A stretch of DNA of 64,000 bases, from the NCBI RefSeq assembly GCF_000012365.1, contig NC_007651.1, forward strand, positions 2,294,001-2,358,000, given 5' to 3'. Of the stretch, positions 44,228 through 53,152 are shown one piece after another. Within the stretch, counting starts at the first letter, position 1. The number at the start of each line of letters is the position of its first letter. This stretch comes from Burkholderia thailandensis E264. GTDB lineage: Bacteria > Pseudomonadota > Gammaproteobacteria > Burkholderiales > Burkholderiaceae. Position numbers and translations under genes: made by a program. The notes under the pieces were generated by a model, which was given only the letters and a program-made list of their open reading frames with translations, had not been told where the DNA came from and did no database searches.

Positions 44228-45718
44228 ATGGCTCAGTTCAGTGTGGCGCAGCAAAGCGCCTCGTATCGGCCGAACGAGGGGCGCCCGGGCGACCCGGACG
44301 GCGGCGCGGCGATGCCCGCCGGCTACAGCAAACGTCTGTACAACGAAGATCTCGCGCCGCTCGCGAACCAGAACTGGGGGGCATATAACATCTTCGCGTT
44401 CTGGATGTCGGACGTGCACAGCGTCGGCGGCTACGTGTTCGCGGGCAGCCTGTTCGCGCTCGGCCTGACGAGCTGGCAGGTGCTCGCCGCGCTGATCGTC
44501 GGCATTTCGATCGTCAACGTGCTGTGCAACCTGATCGCGAAGCCGAGCCAGCAGCTCGGCGTGCCGTATCCGGTGGCATGCCGCGCGACGTTCGGCGTGC
44601 TCGGGGCGAACGTGCCCGCGGTGATTCGCGGCCTCATCGCGATCGCATGGTACGGAATCCAAACTTACCTCGCGTCGAGCGCGCTCGTGATCGTCGTGCT
44701 CAAGTTCTTTCCGCAATGGATGCCGTACGCGGACGTGCATCGCTATGGCTTTCTCGGGCTGTCGGCGCTCGGCTGGGCGGGCTTCATGCTGCTGTGGGTG
44801 CTGCAGGCGTTCGTGTTCTGGAACGGCATGGAGACGATCAAGAAGTTCATCGATTTCGCCGGTCCTGCGGTGTACGTGGTGATGTTCGTCCTCGCGGGCT
44901 ACATGGTGTGGCGCGCGGGCTGGCGCAACATTGGCCTCGATCTCGGCGGCGTCAAGTATCACGGCGCCGAAGTGCTTCCGGTGATGGTGACGGCGATCTC
45001 GCTCGTCGTGTCGTATTTCTCCGGACCGATGCTCAACTTCGGCGACTTCTCGCGGTACTGCAGGAGCTACGGCAGCGTGAAGCGCGGCAATTTCTGGGGA
45101 TTGCCCGTCAACTTTCTCGCGTTCTCGCTCGTCACCGTCATCACGACGGCCGCGACGCTGCCGGTGTTCGGACAACTGATCACGGACCCCGTCGAGACGG
45201 TCGGCCGCATCGATCATCCGACCGCCGTGATTCTCGGCGCGCTGACCTTCACGATCGCGACGATCGGCATCAACATCGTCGCGAACTTCGTGTCGCCCGC
45301 ATTCGACTTCTCGAACGTCGCGCCGCGCCTGATCAGCTGGCGTGCGGGCGGGATGCTCGCGGCGGTTGCCTCGGTGTTCATCACGCCGTGGAATCTCTTC
45401 AACAATCCCGCGGTGATCCATTACACGCTCGACGTGCTCGGCAGCTTCATCGGGCCGCTGTATGGCGTGCTGATCGTCGATTTCTACCTCGTGAAGCGCG
45501 GCGCGCTGCGGCGCGACGATCTGTATACGACGTCGGCCGACGGCGCGTACTGGTATCGCGACGGCGTGAACCGGCGCGCGGTCGCCGCGTTGTTGCCCGC
45601 GGCCGCGATCGCGGTTGCGTGCGTGATGGTGCCCGCGCCGTCCGGGCTCGCGAACTTCTCCTGGTTCATCGGCGCGGCGCTCGGCGGTGCGTTCTACCGC
45701 GCGCTTGCGAAAGCATGA
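44228..45718 (+). CDS. NCS1-family nucleobase/allantoin permease
   Basis: A cation symporter of 496 residues with about twelve transmembrane helices. NCS1 marks: SKRLYNEDLAPLANQNWGAY near residue 35, then helix 1 and GVPYPVACRATFGVLGANVP; WNGMETIKKFIDFAGP; and SYFSGPMLNFGDFSRYC. AAGGAG about 6 bases upstream supports the start. Sitting between the GntR gene and the allantoin racemase, it probably imports allantoin, urate or a related purine product. The exact substrate is not readable from sequence. Confidence 0.88.
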   Translation: MAQFSVAQQSASYRPNEGRPGDPDGGAAMPAGYSKRLYNEDLAPLANQNWGAYNIFAFWMSDVHSVGGYVFAGSLFALGLTSWQVLAALIVGISIVNVLCNLIAKPSQQLGVPYPVACRATFGVLGANVPAVIRGLIAIAWYGIQTYLASSALVIVVLKFFPQWMPYADVHRYGFLGLSALGWAGFMLLWVLQAFVFWNGMETIKKFIDFAGPAVYVVMFVLAGYMVWRAGWRNIGLDLGGVKYHGAEVLPVMVTAISLVVSYFSGPMLNFGDFSRYCRSYGSVKRGNFWGLPVNFLAFSLVTVITTAATLPVFGQLITDPVETVGRIDHPTAVILGALTFTIATIGINIVANFVSPAFDFSNVAPRLISWRAGGMLAAVASVFITPWNLFNNPAVIHYTLDVLGSFIGPLYGVLIVDFYLVKRGALRRDDLYTTSADGAYWYRDGVNRRAVAALLPAAAIAVACVMVPAPSGLANFSWFIGAALGGAFYRALAKA

Positions 45719-45728
45719 TGGAGTCCGT

Positions 45729-46592
45729 ATGAAAATAAAACTGATCAATCCGAACACGACGCAGCGGATGACCGACGCGATGGGCCGCTGCGCGCGCGAG
45801 GTCGCGGCGGCCGGCACGGCGATCGTCGCCGTGAGCCCGGCGATGGGGCCGCCGTCGATCGAAGGTCATTACGACGAGGCGCTCGCGACGCCCGGCCTGC
45901 TCGCCGAAGTCGCGGCGGGCGAGCGCGACGGTTTCGACGGCTACGTGATCGCGTGCTTCGGCGATCCGGGGCTCTATGCGGCGCGCGAGCTCGCGCGCGG
46001 GCCCGTGATCGGCATCGCGGAGGCGGCGATGCACGCGGCGAGCGTGCTCGCGCCGGGCTTCTCGGTCGTGACGACGCTCGCGCGCACCTGCGGAATGGCG
46101 TGGCATCTCGCCGAGCGTTACGGGATGAAGCGGTTCTGCCGCAACGTGCGCGCGACCGACGTCGCGGTGCTGGATCTCGACCGGCCTGGCTCGGCTGCGC
46201 GCCGCGTGATCGTCGACGAATGCCGGCGCGCGCTCGACGAGGACGGCACGGACGCGATCGTGCTCGGCTGCGCGGGGATGGCCGAGTTCGCGCACGAGAT
46301 CGAGGCGGCGATCGGCGCGCCCGTCGTCGAGGGCGTGACGGCCGCCGTCAAATGGGCGGAGGCGCTGATCGCGCTGAAGCTCGCGACCGCGAAGCGCGGC
46401 GATTTCGCGCGGCCGCTCGCGAAGCGCTACGACGGCGAGTTCGCGCGCTTCAGCCCGGACGGCGCGTTCGCGCTCGGGGCCGAGGCAGCGGCGGGGGCGG
46501 CGGTCGGCCCGGACGCCGCGGCGCCCGGCGCCGCGATTCAAGATGCGCGATCACCGGACGCCTTTGCGCAACCGCACATACATTCCGTCTGA
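45729..46592 (+). CDS. Allantoin/hydantoin racemase (HpxA-like, Asp/Glu racemase superfamily)
   Basis: A 287-residue racemase. The core, residues 1-240, has LINPNTTQRMTDAM at the N-terminus and the two catalytic Cys in YVIACFGDPGLYAAREL and AIVLGCAGMAEFAHEIE. In Klebsiella HpxA interconverts R- and S-allantoin so that a stereospecific allantoinase can use both. The last 45 residues (from about EAAAGAAVGPDAAAPG) are low-complexity and unusual. It starts 10 bases after the permease and precedes puuE. Confidence 0.87.
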   Translation: MKIKLINPNTTQRMTDAMGRCAREVAAAGTAIVAVSPAMGPPSIEGHYDEALATPGLLAEVAAGERDGFDGYVIACFGDPGLYAARELARGPVIGIAEAAMHAASVLAPGFSVVTTLARTCGMAWHLAERYGMKRFCRNVRATDVAVLDLDRPGSAARRVIVDECRRALDEDGTDAIVLGCAGMAEFAHEIEAAIGAPVVEGVTAAVKWAEALIALKLATAKRGDFARPLAKRYDGEFARFSPDGAFALGAEAAAGAAVGPDAAAPGAAIQDARSPDAFAQPHIHSV

Positions 46593-46737
46593 CATGCACT
46601 ATCCGTGTGCCCGTATGGGCGCTTCGGGGTGTTTTCGCTACACTGGGCCATCCGTCGCATCGGCCGCGCGGCCCCGGTTTCCGGACGCCGCGCGGCCGAT
46701 GCGAACCCGCTGACGCCGCATCACTACGCATCCAATC

Positions 46738-47691
46738 ATGGCATTCGATCCCAACTATCCACGCGATCTGGTCGGCTACGGCCGACATCCGGTGCAGGCG
46801 AACTGGCCGGGCCGCGCGCGCGTCGCGGTGCAGTTCGTGCTCAACTACGAGGAAGGCGGCGAGAACTGCGTGCTGCACGGCGATCCCGCGTCCGAGCAGT
46901 TCCTGTCCGAGATCGTCGGTGCAGCCGCGTATCCGGCGCGCCACATGAGCATGGAATCGATCTACGAATATGGCTCGCGCGCGGGCGTGTGGCGCATCCT
47001 GCGCGAGTTCGACAAGCGCGGGCTGCCGCTCACGGTATTCGGCGTCGGCATGGCGATCGAGCGGCATCCGGAGCTCGCGCGCGCGTTCGTCGAGTTCGGC
47101 CACGAGATCGCGTGTCACGGCTGGCGCTGGATTCATTATCAGGACATGACGCCCGAGCGCGAAGCCGAGCATATGAAGCTCGGGATGGAGGCGATCGAGC
47201 GCGTGACGGGCGTGCGCCCGCTCGGCTGGTATACGGGCCGCGACAGCCCGAACACGCACCGGCTCGTCGCCGAGTACGGCGGCTTTCTGTACGACTCCGA
47301 CCACTACGGCGACGACCTGCCGTTCTGGATGGACGTCGAGGTGCCGGGCGGCGCGCGCGCGCCGCAACTGATCGTCCCCTATACGCTCGATGCGAACGAC
47401 ATGCGTTTCGCGACGCCGCAAGGCTTCAATACCGCCGATCATTTCTTCCACTATCTGCGCGATGCGTTCGACGTGCTGTACGAGGAGGGCGACGAGGCGC
47501 CGAAGATGATGTCGATCGGCATGCACTGCCGGCTGCTCGGCCGGCCGGGGCGCTTTCGCGCGCTGCAGCGTTTTCTCGATCACATCGAGCGGCACGATCG
47601 CGTATGGGTCGCGCGTCGCGTCGATATCGCGCGGCACTGGCGCGAGCATCATCCGTATCGGCCGCACGCTCGACGCGAGGGGGACGCATGA
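46738..47691 (+). CDS. puuE: Allantoinase PuuE (polysaccharide-deacetylase fold)
   Basis: Hydrolyses allantoin to allantoate without metal in characterised members. The 317-residue protein begins MAFDPNYPRDLVGYGRHPVQ and has NYEEGGENCVLHGD, TVFGVGMAIERHPELARAF, HEIACHGWRWIHYQDM and GWYTGRDSPNTHRLVAEYGG, all hallmarks of the PuuE branch of the NodB-like fold. It is unrelated to the metal-dependent amidohydrolase allantoinase. Its TGA overlaps the uraD ATG (ATGA). Confidence 0.95.
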   Translation: MAFDPNYPRDLVGYGRHPVQANWPGRARVAVQFVLNYEEGGENCVLHGDPASEQFLSEIVGAAAYPARHMSMESIYEYGSRAGVWRILREFDKRGLPLTVFGVGMAIERHPELARAFVEFGHEIACHGWRWIHYQDMTPEREAEHMKLGMEAIERVTGVRPLGWYTGRDSPNTHRLVAEYGGFLYDSDHYGDDLPFWMDVEVPGGARAPQLIVPYTLDANDMRFATPQGFNTADHFFHYLRDAFDVLYEEGDEAPKMMSIGMHCRLLGRPGRFRALQRFLDHIERHDRVWVARRVDIARHWREHHPYRPHARREGDA

Positions 47692-48212
47692 TGAAGGCGA
47701 TGCGCTACACGCTCGAACAATTGAACGCGATGTCGACGGAGGCGTTCGTCGCGGCGCTGTCCGGGATCTTCGAGCATTCGCCGTGGGTCGCCGAGGCGGC
47801 TGCGGCCGCGCGGCCCTTCAGCAGCATCGACGCATTGCATCGGACGATGCGGGACGCGGTCGACGCCGCGGGCGACGCGCGGCAGCTCGCGCTCATCAAT
47901 GCGCACCCGGAGCTCGCCGGCAAGGCGGCGGTGCGCGGTGAGCTGACCGCGGAATCGACGCGCGAGCAGAGCGGCGCGGGCCTCGATCGCTGCACGCAGG
48001 AGGAGTTCGACAAGCTGCAGCGGCTCAACCGCGCGTATCGCGAGAAATTCGGCTTCCCGTTCATTCTTGCGGTGCGCGGCTATGACCGGCACGGAATCAT
48101 CGAGAACTTCGAGGCGCGGATCGACCATACGCAGGACGAGGAGTTGCGCGCGAGCCTCGGGCAGATCTATCGGATCGCGCGTTTCCGGCTCGACGATCTG
48201 ATCGACGCGTGA
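47688..48212 (+). CDS. uraD: 2-oxo-4-hydroxy-4-carboxy-5-ureidoimidazoline (OHCU) decarboxylase
   Basis: Decarboxylates OHCU to S-allantoin. The 174-residue all-helical protein has the catalytic region IDALHRTMRDAVDAAGDARQ, INAHPELAGKAAVRGELTAE with STREQSGAGLD, and the FPFILAVRGYDRHGIIENFE motif. Two Met codons begin it; 47688 is used because it overlaps the puuE stop by four bases. Substrate would come from UraH, encoded 4 kb away on the other strand. Confidence 0.96.
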   Translation: MMKAMRYTLEQLNAMSTEAFVAALSGIFEHSPWVAEAAAAARPFSSIDALHRTMRDAVDAAGDARQLALINAHPELAGKAAVRGELTAESTREQSGAGLDRCTQEEFDKLQRLNRAYREKFGFPFILAVRGYDRHGIIENFEARIDHTQDEELRASLGQIYRIARFRLDDLIDA

Positions 48213-48451
48213 GCGTCGATTGAGCGCCCCGGCTGGTTGGGCCCGGCGCAGCGCGGCGTTGCATCGCGCTGCGATCGGCCAATTCCGGCGACGCGGAAAC
48301 CAATGATGCGATGCGCGTCGCGGCGGGTTCGCCGCGACGCCATCCGCCGCGATGCGCACGGCGCGTCGCGTCCCCGCCGGGCCCGCGCGCGACGACGCGC
48401 GGCGGCGGCTTTCATTCATCGAGCATCAAGCACTATGACAAGGACAAGACG

Positions 48452-49465
48452 ATGGCACTTCCGCTTTCCGATCCGAACGCTCCAGAATTCACGCGGCGCT
48501 ACGTGAATCTCGCCGATCCGCGTCTTGGCGCGCAGGCGCTCGAGGCGAGCGACGATTTCTTCGCGCCGAAGGAGCGCATGCTGAGTCCGGAGCCTGCGGT
48601 GTTCATCCCGGGCAAGTACGACGATCACGGCAAATGGATGGACGGCTGGGAGACGCGCCGCAAGCGCACGACGGGCTACGACTGGTGCATCGTGAAGCTC
48701 GCGCGCCCGGGCGTGATCAAGGGCTTCGACATCGATACGAGCCACTTCACGGGCAACTTCCCGCCGGCCGCGTCGATCGAGGCCGCGCACGTGCCCGATG
48801 GCGTGCCGAACGAGGCGACGAAGTGGGTTGAGGTCGTGCCGTCGACGACGCTGCAGGGCAACAGCCATCACTACGTCGAAGCGCGCGACGCGAACGCGTA
48901 TACGCATCTGCGCGTGAACATCTACCCGGACGGCGGCATCGCGCGGCTGCGCGTATACGGCCAGCCCCAACTCGATTGGGCGGGCGCGAGCCGGTCCGAG
49001 CTGTTCGATCTCGCGGCGATGGACAACGGCGGCTATGTCGTCGCGGTGAACAACCAGCACTTCGGCCTCGCGTCGAACATGCTGCTGCCGGGCCGCGGCG
49101 TGAACATGGGCGACGGGTGGGAGACGCGCCGGCGCCGCGAGCCGGGCAACGACTGGGCGATCGTCGCGCTCGCGCAGCCGGGCGTGATCCGCAAGATCGA
49201 AGTCGACACCGCACATTTCAAGGGCAACTTTCCGGACCGCTGCTCGGTCCAGGCCGCATACGTGACGGGCGGCACCGACAGCTCGCTCGTCACGCAGGCG
49301 ATGTTCTGGCCGGTGCTGCTCGGCGAGCAGAAGCTGCAGATGGACAAGCAGCACGTTTTCGAAGCCGAGCTCGCCGCGCTCGGGCCCGTCACGCACGTGC
49401 GGCTGAACATCATTCCGGACGGCGGCGTGTCGCGTCTGCGCGTATGGGGCACGCTCGACAAATGA
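48452..49465 (+). CDS. alc: Allantoicase
   Basis: Hydrolyses allantoate to ureidoglycolate and urea. The 337-residue protein is two tandem repeats of the same jelly-roll: [15 protein letters not shown] in the first and [15 protein letters not shown] in the second, each followed by GxIxGxxxDTxHFxGNFP and by [18 protein letters not shown] or [23 protein letters not shown] 7 bases upstream fixes [14 protein letters not shown] as the start. The allA start overlaps the stop (ATGA). Confidence 0.96.
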   Translation: MALPLSDPNAPEFTRRYVNLADPRLGAQALEASDDFFAPKERMLSPEPAVFIPGKYDDHGKWMDGWETRRKRTTGYDWCIVKLARPGVIKGFDIDTSHFTGNFPPAASIEAAHVPDGVPNEATKWVEVVPSTTLQGNSHHYVEARDANAYTHLRVNIYPDGGIARLRVYGQPQLDWAGASRSELFDLAAMDNGGYVVAVNNQHFGLASNMLLPGRGVNMGDGWETRRRREPGNDWAIVALAQPGVIRKIEVDTAHFKGNFPDRCSVQAAYVTGGTDSSLVTQAMFWPVLLGEQKLQMDKQHVFEAELAALGPVTHVRLNIIPDGGVSRLRVWGTLDK

Positions 49466-49974
49466 ACACGCTCGCGATCGAACCGTTGACGCGCGCCGCC
49501 TTCGCGCCGTTCGGCGACGTCATTGAAACGGCAGGCGCGAAGCAGATCCCGATCAACCTCGGCACGACTGTTCGCTTTCACGATCTCGCGAGGATCGACG
49601 TCGCCGACGAGGGCGGGCGGCCGCTCGTGAACCTGTTTCGCGGACAGCCGCGCACGCTGCCGTTCGAGGTCACGATGCTCGAGCGGCACCCGCTCGGCAG
49701 TCAGGCGTTCATTCCGCTGACGGACCGGCCCTACATCGTCGTCGTCGCGCCGGCGGGCGTTCTCGATCCGCCGAAGATTCGCGCGTTCGTGACAAGCGGA
49801 TGGCAGGGCGTGAACTATGCGAAGGGCGTCTGGCACCATCCGTTGATCGCGCTCGGCGGGGTGAGCGATTTCATCGTCGTCGATCGCGGCGGCGGCGGGG
49901 GCAATCTGGACGAACAGGATCTGGCTGGATCGCTGTGGTTGACCGAAGACGCGTTGCTGGCCGTGAGCGCATGA
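49462..49974 (+). CDS. allA: Ureidoglycolate lyase
   Basis: Splits ureidoglycolate into glyoxylate and urea, ending the pathway. A cupin-fold protein of 170 residues with [16 protein letters not shown] at the N-terminus, [15 protein letters not shown], and [20 protein letters not shown], the metal-binding block. A short Gly stretch (GGGGG) occurs in the DFIVVDRGG loop. Overlaps alc by four bases and is followed by a strong terminator, closing the operon. Confidence 0.95.
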   Translation: MNTLAIEPLTRAAFAPFGDVIETAGAKQIPINLGTTVRFHDLARIDVADEGGRPLVNLFRGQPRTLPFEVTMLERHPLGSQAFIPLTDRPYIVVVAPAGVLDPPKIRAFVTSGWQGVNYAKGVWHHPLIALGGVSDFIVVDRGGGGGNLDEQDLAGSLWLTEDALLAVSA

Positions 49975-50033
49975 ACGACGCGTGAAGCGCGCATGAACCG
50001 CCCGGTGCCGACGCGCCGCGACGCAACGCGAAG

Positions 50034-50057
50034 CCCGCGCCCCGTGCGCGGGTTTTT
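50034..50057 (+). terminator. Intrinsic terminator of the puuE-allA operon
   Basis: CCCGCGC and GCGCGGG pair around CCCGT and are followed by TTTTT. 60 bases past the allA stop. Confidence 0.88.
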
Positions 50058-50301
50058 CTTGGGTTCTTCGTAGTCCTCCAGGCGGCGGAGGTCGCCTATT
50101 GCTCCGCAAAAGACTCGCGCGTTGTTCAACGGCTGCCGCTGGTATCTTCCGATAGGATGTGTGCGCATCGACGACACGTGACTGCCCGATGCCGGCCGGC
50201 ATTCAACGCATCCATGCGCGCGAGAGGAAAAACGTGATACTTCATCCAATCGGGGGCTCCAATCGGGGGCGGCATGACTGACGGGAATCGGCCTGATATG
50301 C

Positions 50302-50699
50302 ATGGCTGACAAGCCAATCGGCCCAAACGGCCGCCTTACCTGACTTTCATTGCCGTCATATTGGTTATCGTCGGTTGTATTTACTTGCTTGTCTTCGCGC
50401 CGCTTGTCTACGTGCTGTTCCTGCTGCATGGCATGACGATCCGCCTTGGGGGCGCGTGCCTCGGAATCGCGGCCTGGGTGGCATTGTCGATAGCGGCAAT
50501 CGGCATCGTGCGCGGATGGGCCTGGTCTCGCCATTGGTTGATTGGCGGCCTGATTGGACTCTGGATCGTTTCTTCGAATGCCGGGGCCAACGGTGGTGAC
50601 GTGGCTGCGCGGGGGCTTGATTACATTTGCGTTGCCTTGCCTCTTTTCACTCGGCGCTCGACTGCGTTCTTTCGGAGTCGGCGCGACATCGAGGCTTGA
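50302..50699 (+). pseudogene. Small membrane protein with an apparent frameshift
   Basis: ATG at 50302 opens MADKPIGPNGRLT and then hits TGA at 50341. One base back, the neighbouring frame continues LTFIAVILVIVGCIYLLVF and runs through three to four hydrophobic helices to 50699 without an ATG near its beginning. Restoring one C in the run at 50339-50340 would join the two into a normal short cytosolic tail plus membrane domain. Either a one-base deletion inactivated the gene or it starts at TTG 50361. Composition is less GC-rich than neighbours. Family unknown. Confidence 0.55.
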
Positions 50700-50865
50700 T
50701 CCTTCAAAGCCGAAACGCCGCCTTATCTTCGCGAGCGCGCGGCGGCGAGCGCGGGTATCCGATCGACCGCGCGCCCGTCGTGTCGTCGCTCCGCCGAGTG
50801 CATCTGACGGATCTCGGGAATTTTCGCCGCGTTACGCGGCAATCTCCGTCGCATCCCGGCGAATA

Positions 50866-50883
50866 GGCCCGCCGAAGCGGGCC
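50866..50883. terminator. Hairpin between convergent membrane gene and puuD
   Basis: GGCCCGC and GCGGGCC pair around CGAA, 32 bases beyond the puuD stop on its strand. No T tract follows, so this is a weak terminator call from position. Confidence 0.4.
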
Positions 50884-50914
50884 CGCCGATACAAGATGCG
50901 TCACCGCTACTTCG

Positions 50915-52117
50915 TCATTTCGTCGCGCCGCTTTCGAACCACGCAGCGATCTTCGTGCGTTCGTCGTCCGTCATGTGCGTGAGGTTGCCGATCGGCATCG
51001 CTTTCAACTGCACCGCCTGCTGATAGATCCGCGGCGCGTTCCGCGCGATCTCGTCGGACGTGTCGAACATCACGCCGGCGGGCGCGCTGCCCACCAGCGT
51101 CGGCTTCGCCGAGTGGCACGCGACGCAGCGCTGCTGCAGGATCGGCGCGACATCCTTGATCGCGAGCTTCGGCACGTTCGGCGCGTTCGCCGCCTGCGCT
51201 TCGGGCGCGATCGGCTTGGGCATCGTCGTCACGAGCGCGAGCAGCATCAGCGCGACGCCGCCGAGCGGCAGATACCAGAGCTGCTGGCCGCGATGCCGCA
51301 TCACGAAGAACTGGCGGATCAGCGCGCCGGCGAGCATGATGACGACGAGCACGATCCAGTTGTACTGGTTCGTATACGTCATCGCGTAGTGGTTCGACAG
51401 CATCGCGAACACGACGGGCAGCGTGAAGTACGTGTTGTGCACCGAGCGCTGCTTGCCGCGCTTGCCGTAGATCGGGTCGGGCGTCTCGCCCTTGAGCAGC
51501 TTGTCGACCATCTTGCGCTGGCCGGGGATGATCACGAAGAACACGTTGGCCGTCATGATCGTCGCGAGCATCGCGCCGACGATCAGATACGCGGCGCGGC
51601 CGGAGAACACATGGCATGCGATGTACGCCGCCGCGATCACGTAAAGGCCGACGAACACGCCGAGCAGCTTGTCGCGGCCGCCGAGCATGCGGCACGCGCA
51701 ATCGTAGACGATCCATCCGGCGAGCAGGAACCCGAGCGCGGACGCGACCGCGACGACGGGCCCCATGTCGAGCACGTTCCGGTCGATCAGATACGTGTTC
51801 GGCGCGAGCAGGTAAAGCACGAAGAAGAGGCCGAAGCCCGACATCCACGTCGTGTACGACGGCCACTTCGACCAGTGCAGGTCCTCGGGCATCTCGGGCG
51901 GCGCGACGAGGTACTTCTGCATGTTGTAGAAGCCGCCGCCGTGCACGTGCCACAGCTCGCCGAACACGCCGCGCGACTTCAGCTGCGCGTCCTTCGGCGG
52001 CTTCAGGCTGTTGTCGAGCGCGACGAAATAGAACGACTCGCCGATCCACGCGATCGCGGCGACGACATGCAGCCAGCGGATCGCGAGATTCAGCCAGTCG
52101 ATGATGAAGCCTTCCAT
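50915..52117 (-). CDS. puuD: Membrane urate hydroxylase PuuD with cytochrome c domain
   Basis: Oxidises urate to 5-hydroxyisourate at the membrane, replacing soluble uricase. The 400-residue protein has about eight transmembrane helices in residues 1-290 (WLNLAIRWLHVVAAIAWIGE first) with conserved His residues (ELWHVHGGGFYNMQKY). The C-terminal periplasmic domain holds a haem-binding CVACH at residues 331-335, so electrons go to the respiratory chain rather than to peroxide. AGGAGG precedes MEGFIIDWLN. Downstream of uraH by 49 bases on the same strand. Confidence 0.95.
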   Translation of the reverse strand: MEGFIIDWLNLAIRWLHVVAAIAWIGESFYFVALDNSLKPPKDAQLKSRGVFGELWHVHGGGFYNMQKYLVAPPEMPEDLHWSKWPSYTTWMSGFGLFFVLYLLAPNTYLIDRNVLDMGPVVAVASALGFLLAGWIVYDCACRMLGGRDKLLGVFVGLYVIAAAYIACHVFSGRAAYLIVGAMLATIMTANVFFVIIPGQRKMVDKLLKGETPDPIYGKRGKQRSVHNTYFTLPVVFAMLSNHYAMTYTNQYNWIVLVVIMLAGALIRQFFVMRHRGQQLWYLPLGGVALMLLALVTTMPKPIAPEAQAANAPNVPKLAIKDVAPILQQRCVACHSAKPTLVGSAPAGVMFDTSDEIARNAPRIYQQAVQLKAMPIGNLTHMTDDERTKIAAWFESGATK

Positions 52118-52166
52118 GAAACTCCTCCTGAGTCCATCGTTGTCGTGTACGGGCAGCGATATGCGC

Positions 52167-52520
52167 TCAACTGCCTCGATAGGTGCTGTACGACCACGGC
52201 GACACGAGAAGCGGCACGTGATAGTGCGCGGCCGGATCGGCGACGCCGAAACGCAGCACGACGAGATCGACGAAGCGCGGCTCGGGCAGCGCGACGCCTT
52301 GCGCGGCGAAGTAGTCGCCGGCGTGGAACACGAGCTCGTAGGTGCCGGCCGCGAGCGCATCGCCTTCGAGGAGCGGCGCGTCGCAGCGGCCGTCGTCATT
52401 CGTGAGCGCGGTCTTCAGCAGGCGGCTGCCGCCGCCCGAGATCGCATGGAGCTCGATCTTGATCGCGGCGCCCGGACGGCCGTGCGCGGTGTCGAGTACG
52501 TGGGTAGTGAGCTTTCCCAT
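52167..52520 (-). CDS. uraH: 5-hydroxyisourate hydrolase (transthyretin-like)
   Basis: Hydrolyses 5-hydroxyisourate to OHCU, the substrate of UraD. The 117-residue protein starts [20 protein letters not shown] (family HVLD motif with catalytic His) and ends with the diagnostic YRGS tetrapeptide. Another conserved block is [20 protein letters not shown] longer in-frame start (52751) adds nonconserved residues and is rejected. First gene of the uraH-puuD pair. Confidence 0.96.
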   Translation of the reverse strand: MGKLTTHVLDTAHGRPGAAIKIELHAISGGGSRLLKTALTNDDGRCDAPLLEGDALAAGTYELVFHAGDYFAAQGVALPEPRFVDLVVLRFGVADPAAHYHVPLLVSPWSYSTYRGS

Positions 52521-53152
52521 TCGCAATGTCCTTGTGTTGTCGCGAGGATCGGCGGCGGCTCGATCCGGTGATGCTGCGGCGGATCGAGGCTCCACGTCAG
52601 TGGCTACATACCCGTCGGCGGATCGAAGCGAGCGCCGTGCAGCCATTGTAAAAAGGTTCGGACGGCAAACCGTGAGCGATAACGAAGATAATGCGCGCCG
52701 CATGAGCGCACGTCCATGCGCGGCGCGCGGGCGGGCCGGCGGCCGTTGCATGGGCGAAGTGCGTGCGCGGCGGCGCGCATGCGGCGGTCAATGCGGTGGC
52801 GAAGCGGGGGGGGCGATGCGGGGGAGCGAAGCGCGTGCGCGGCGGCGCGCATGTGCGCCGCCGCCGTTGCCGACGGCGGCCGAATATATTGTCGATGTGA
52901 AGACGACCATGCGCGCGGCCCACTTGCGCCGCGCCGCGTCCTCGGCGAAGCTGGGCCCGTGCGGGCGAGCGTGCCGGTCAGACCGAAATCGCGCGATCGC
53001 GTACCCCGAAGACGGCGGGCACGCCGGGTAACCGGGCCAGGGCGTTCGAACGGACGCGGCGGCGCGGTGGTGCCGGGCGCCGCGTTCGAGCGTTCGAACA
53101 TTCGAGCAGAGAGGCCGCCTCGGCGGCGCAACGACACGGAGATCGAACGACG
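52521..53152. other. Divergent intergenic region, uraH / deaminase
   Basis: 632 bases between divergently transcribed catabolic genes, so it should hold both promoters. The part nearest uraH is of mixed composition; 52700-52870 is extremely G-rich on the plus strand with direct repeats. Near 53085-53105 GTTCGAAC and neighbouring TTCGA copies form small palindromes. No supported gene. Confidence 0.5.
52754..52853. repeat. Two 28-bp direct repeats, 72 bp apart
   Basis: The unit GCGAAG-Y-GCGTGCGCGGCG plus GCGCATG occurs at 52754-52781 and 52826-52853 with one mismatch. The spacer contains a run of eight G and further GCGATGCGG-like sequence. Confidence 0.7.

Noticed and set aside
52521..52751. 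Extended start of uraH
   Set aside because: Family N-terminus [10 protein letters not shown] is at 52520; extra residues are low complexity.
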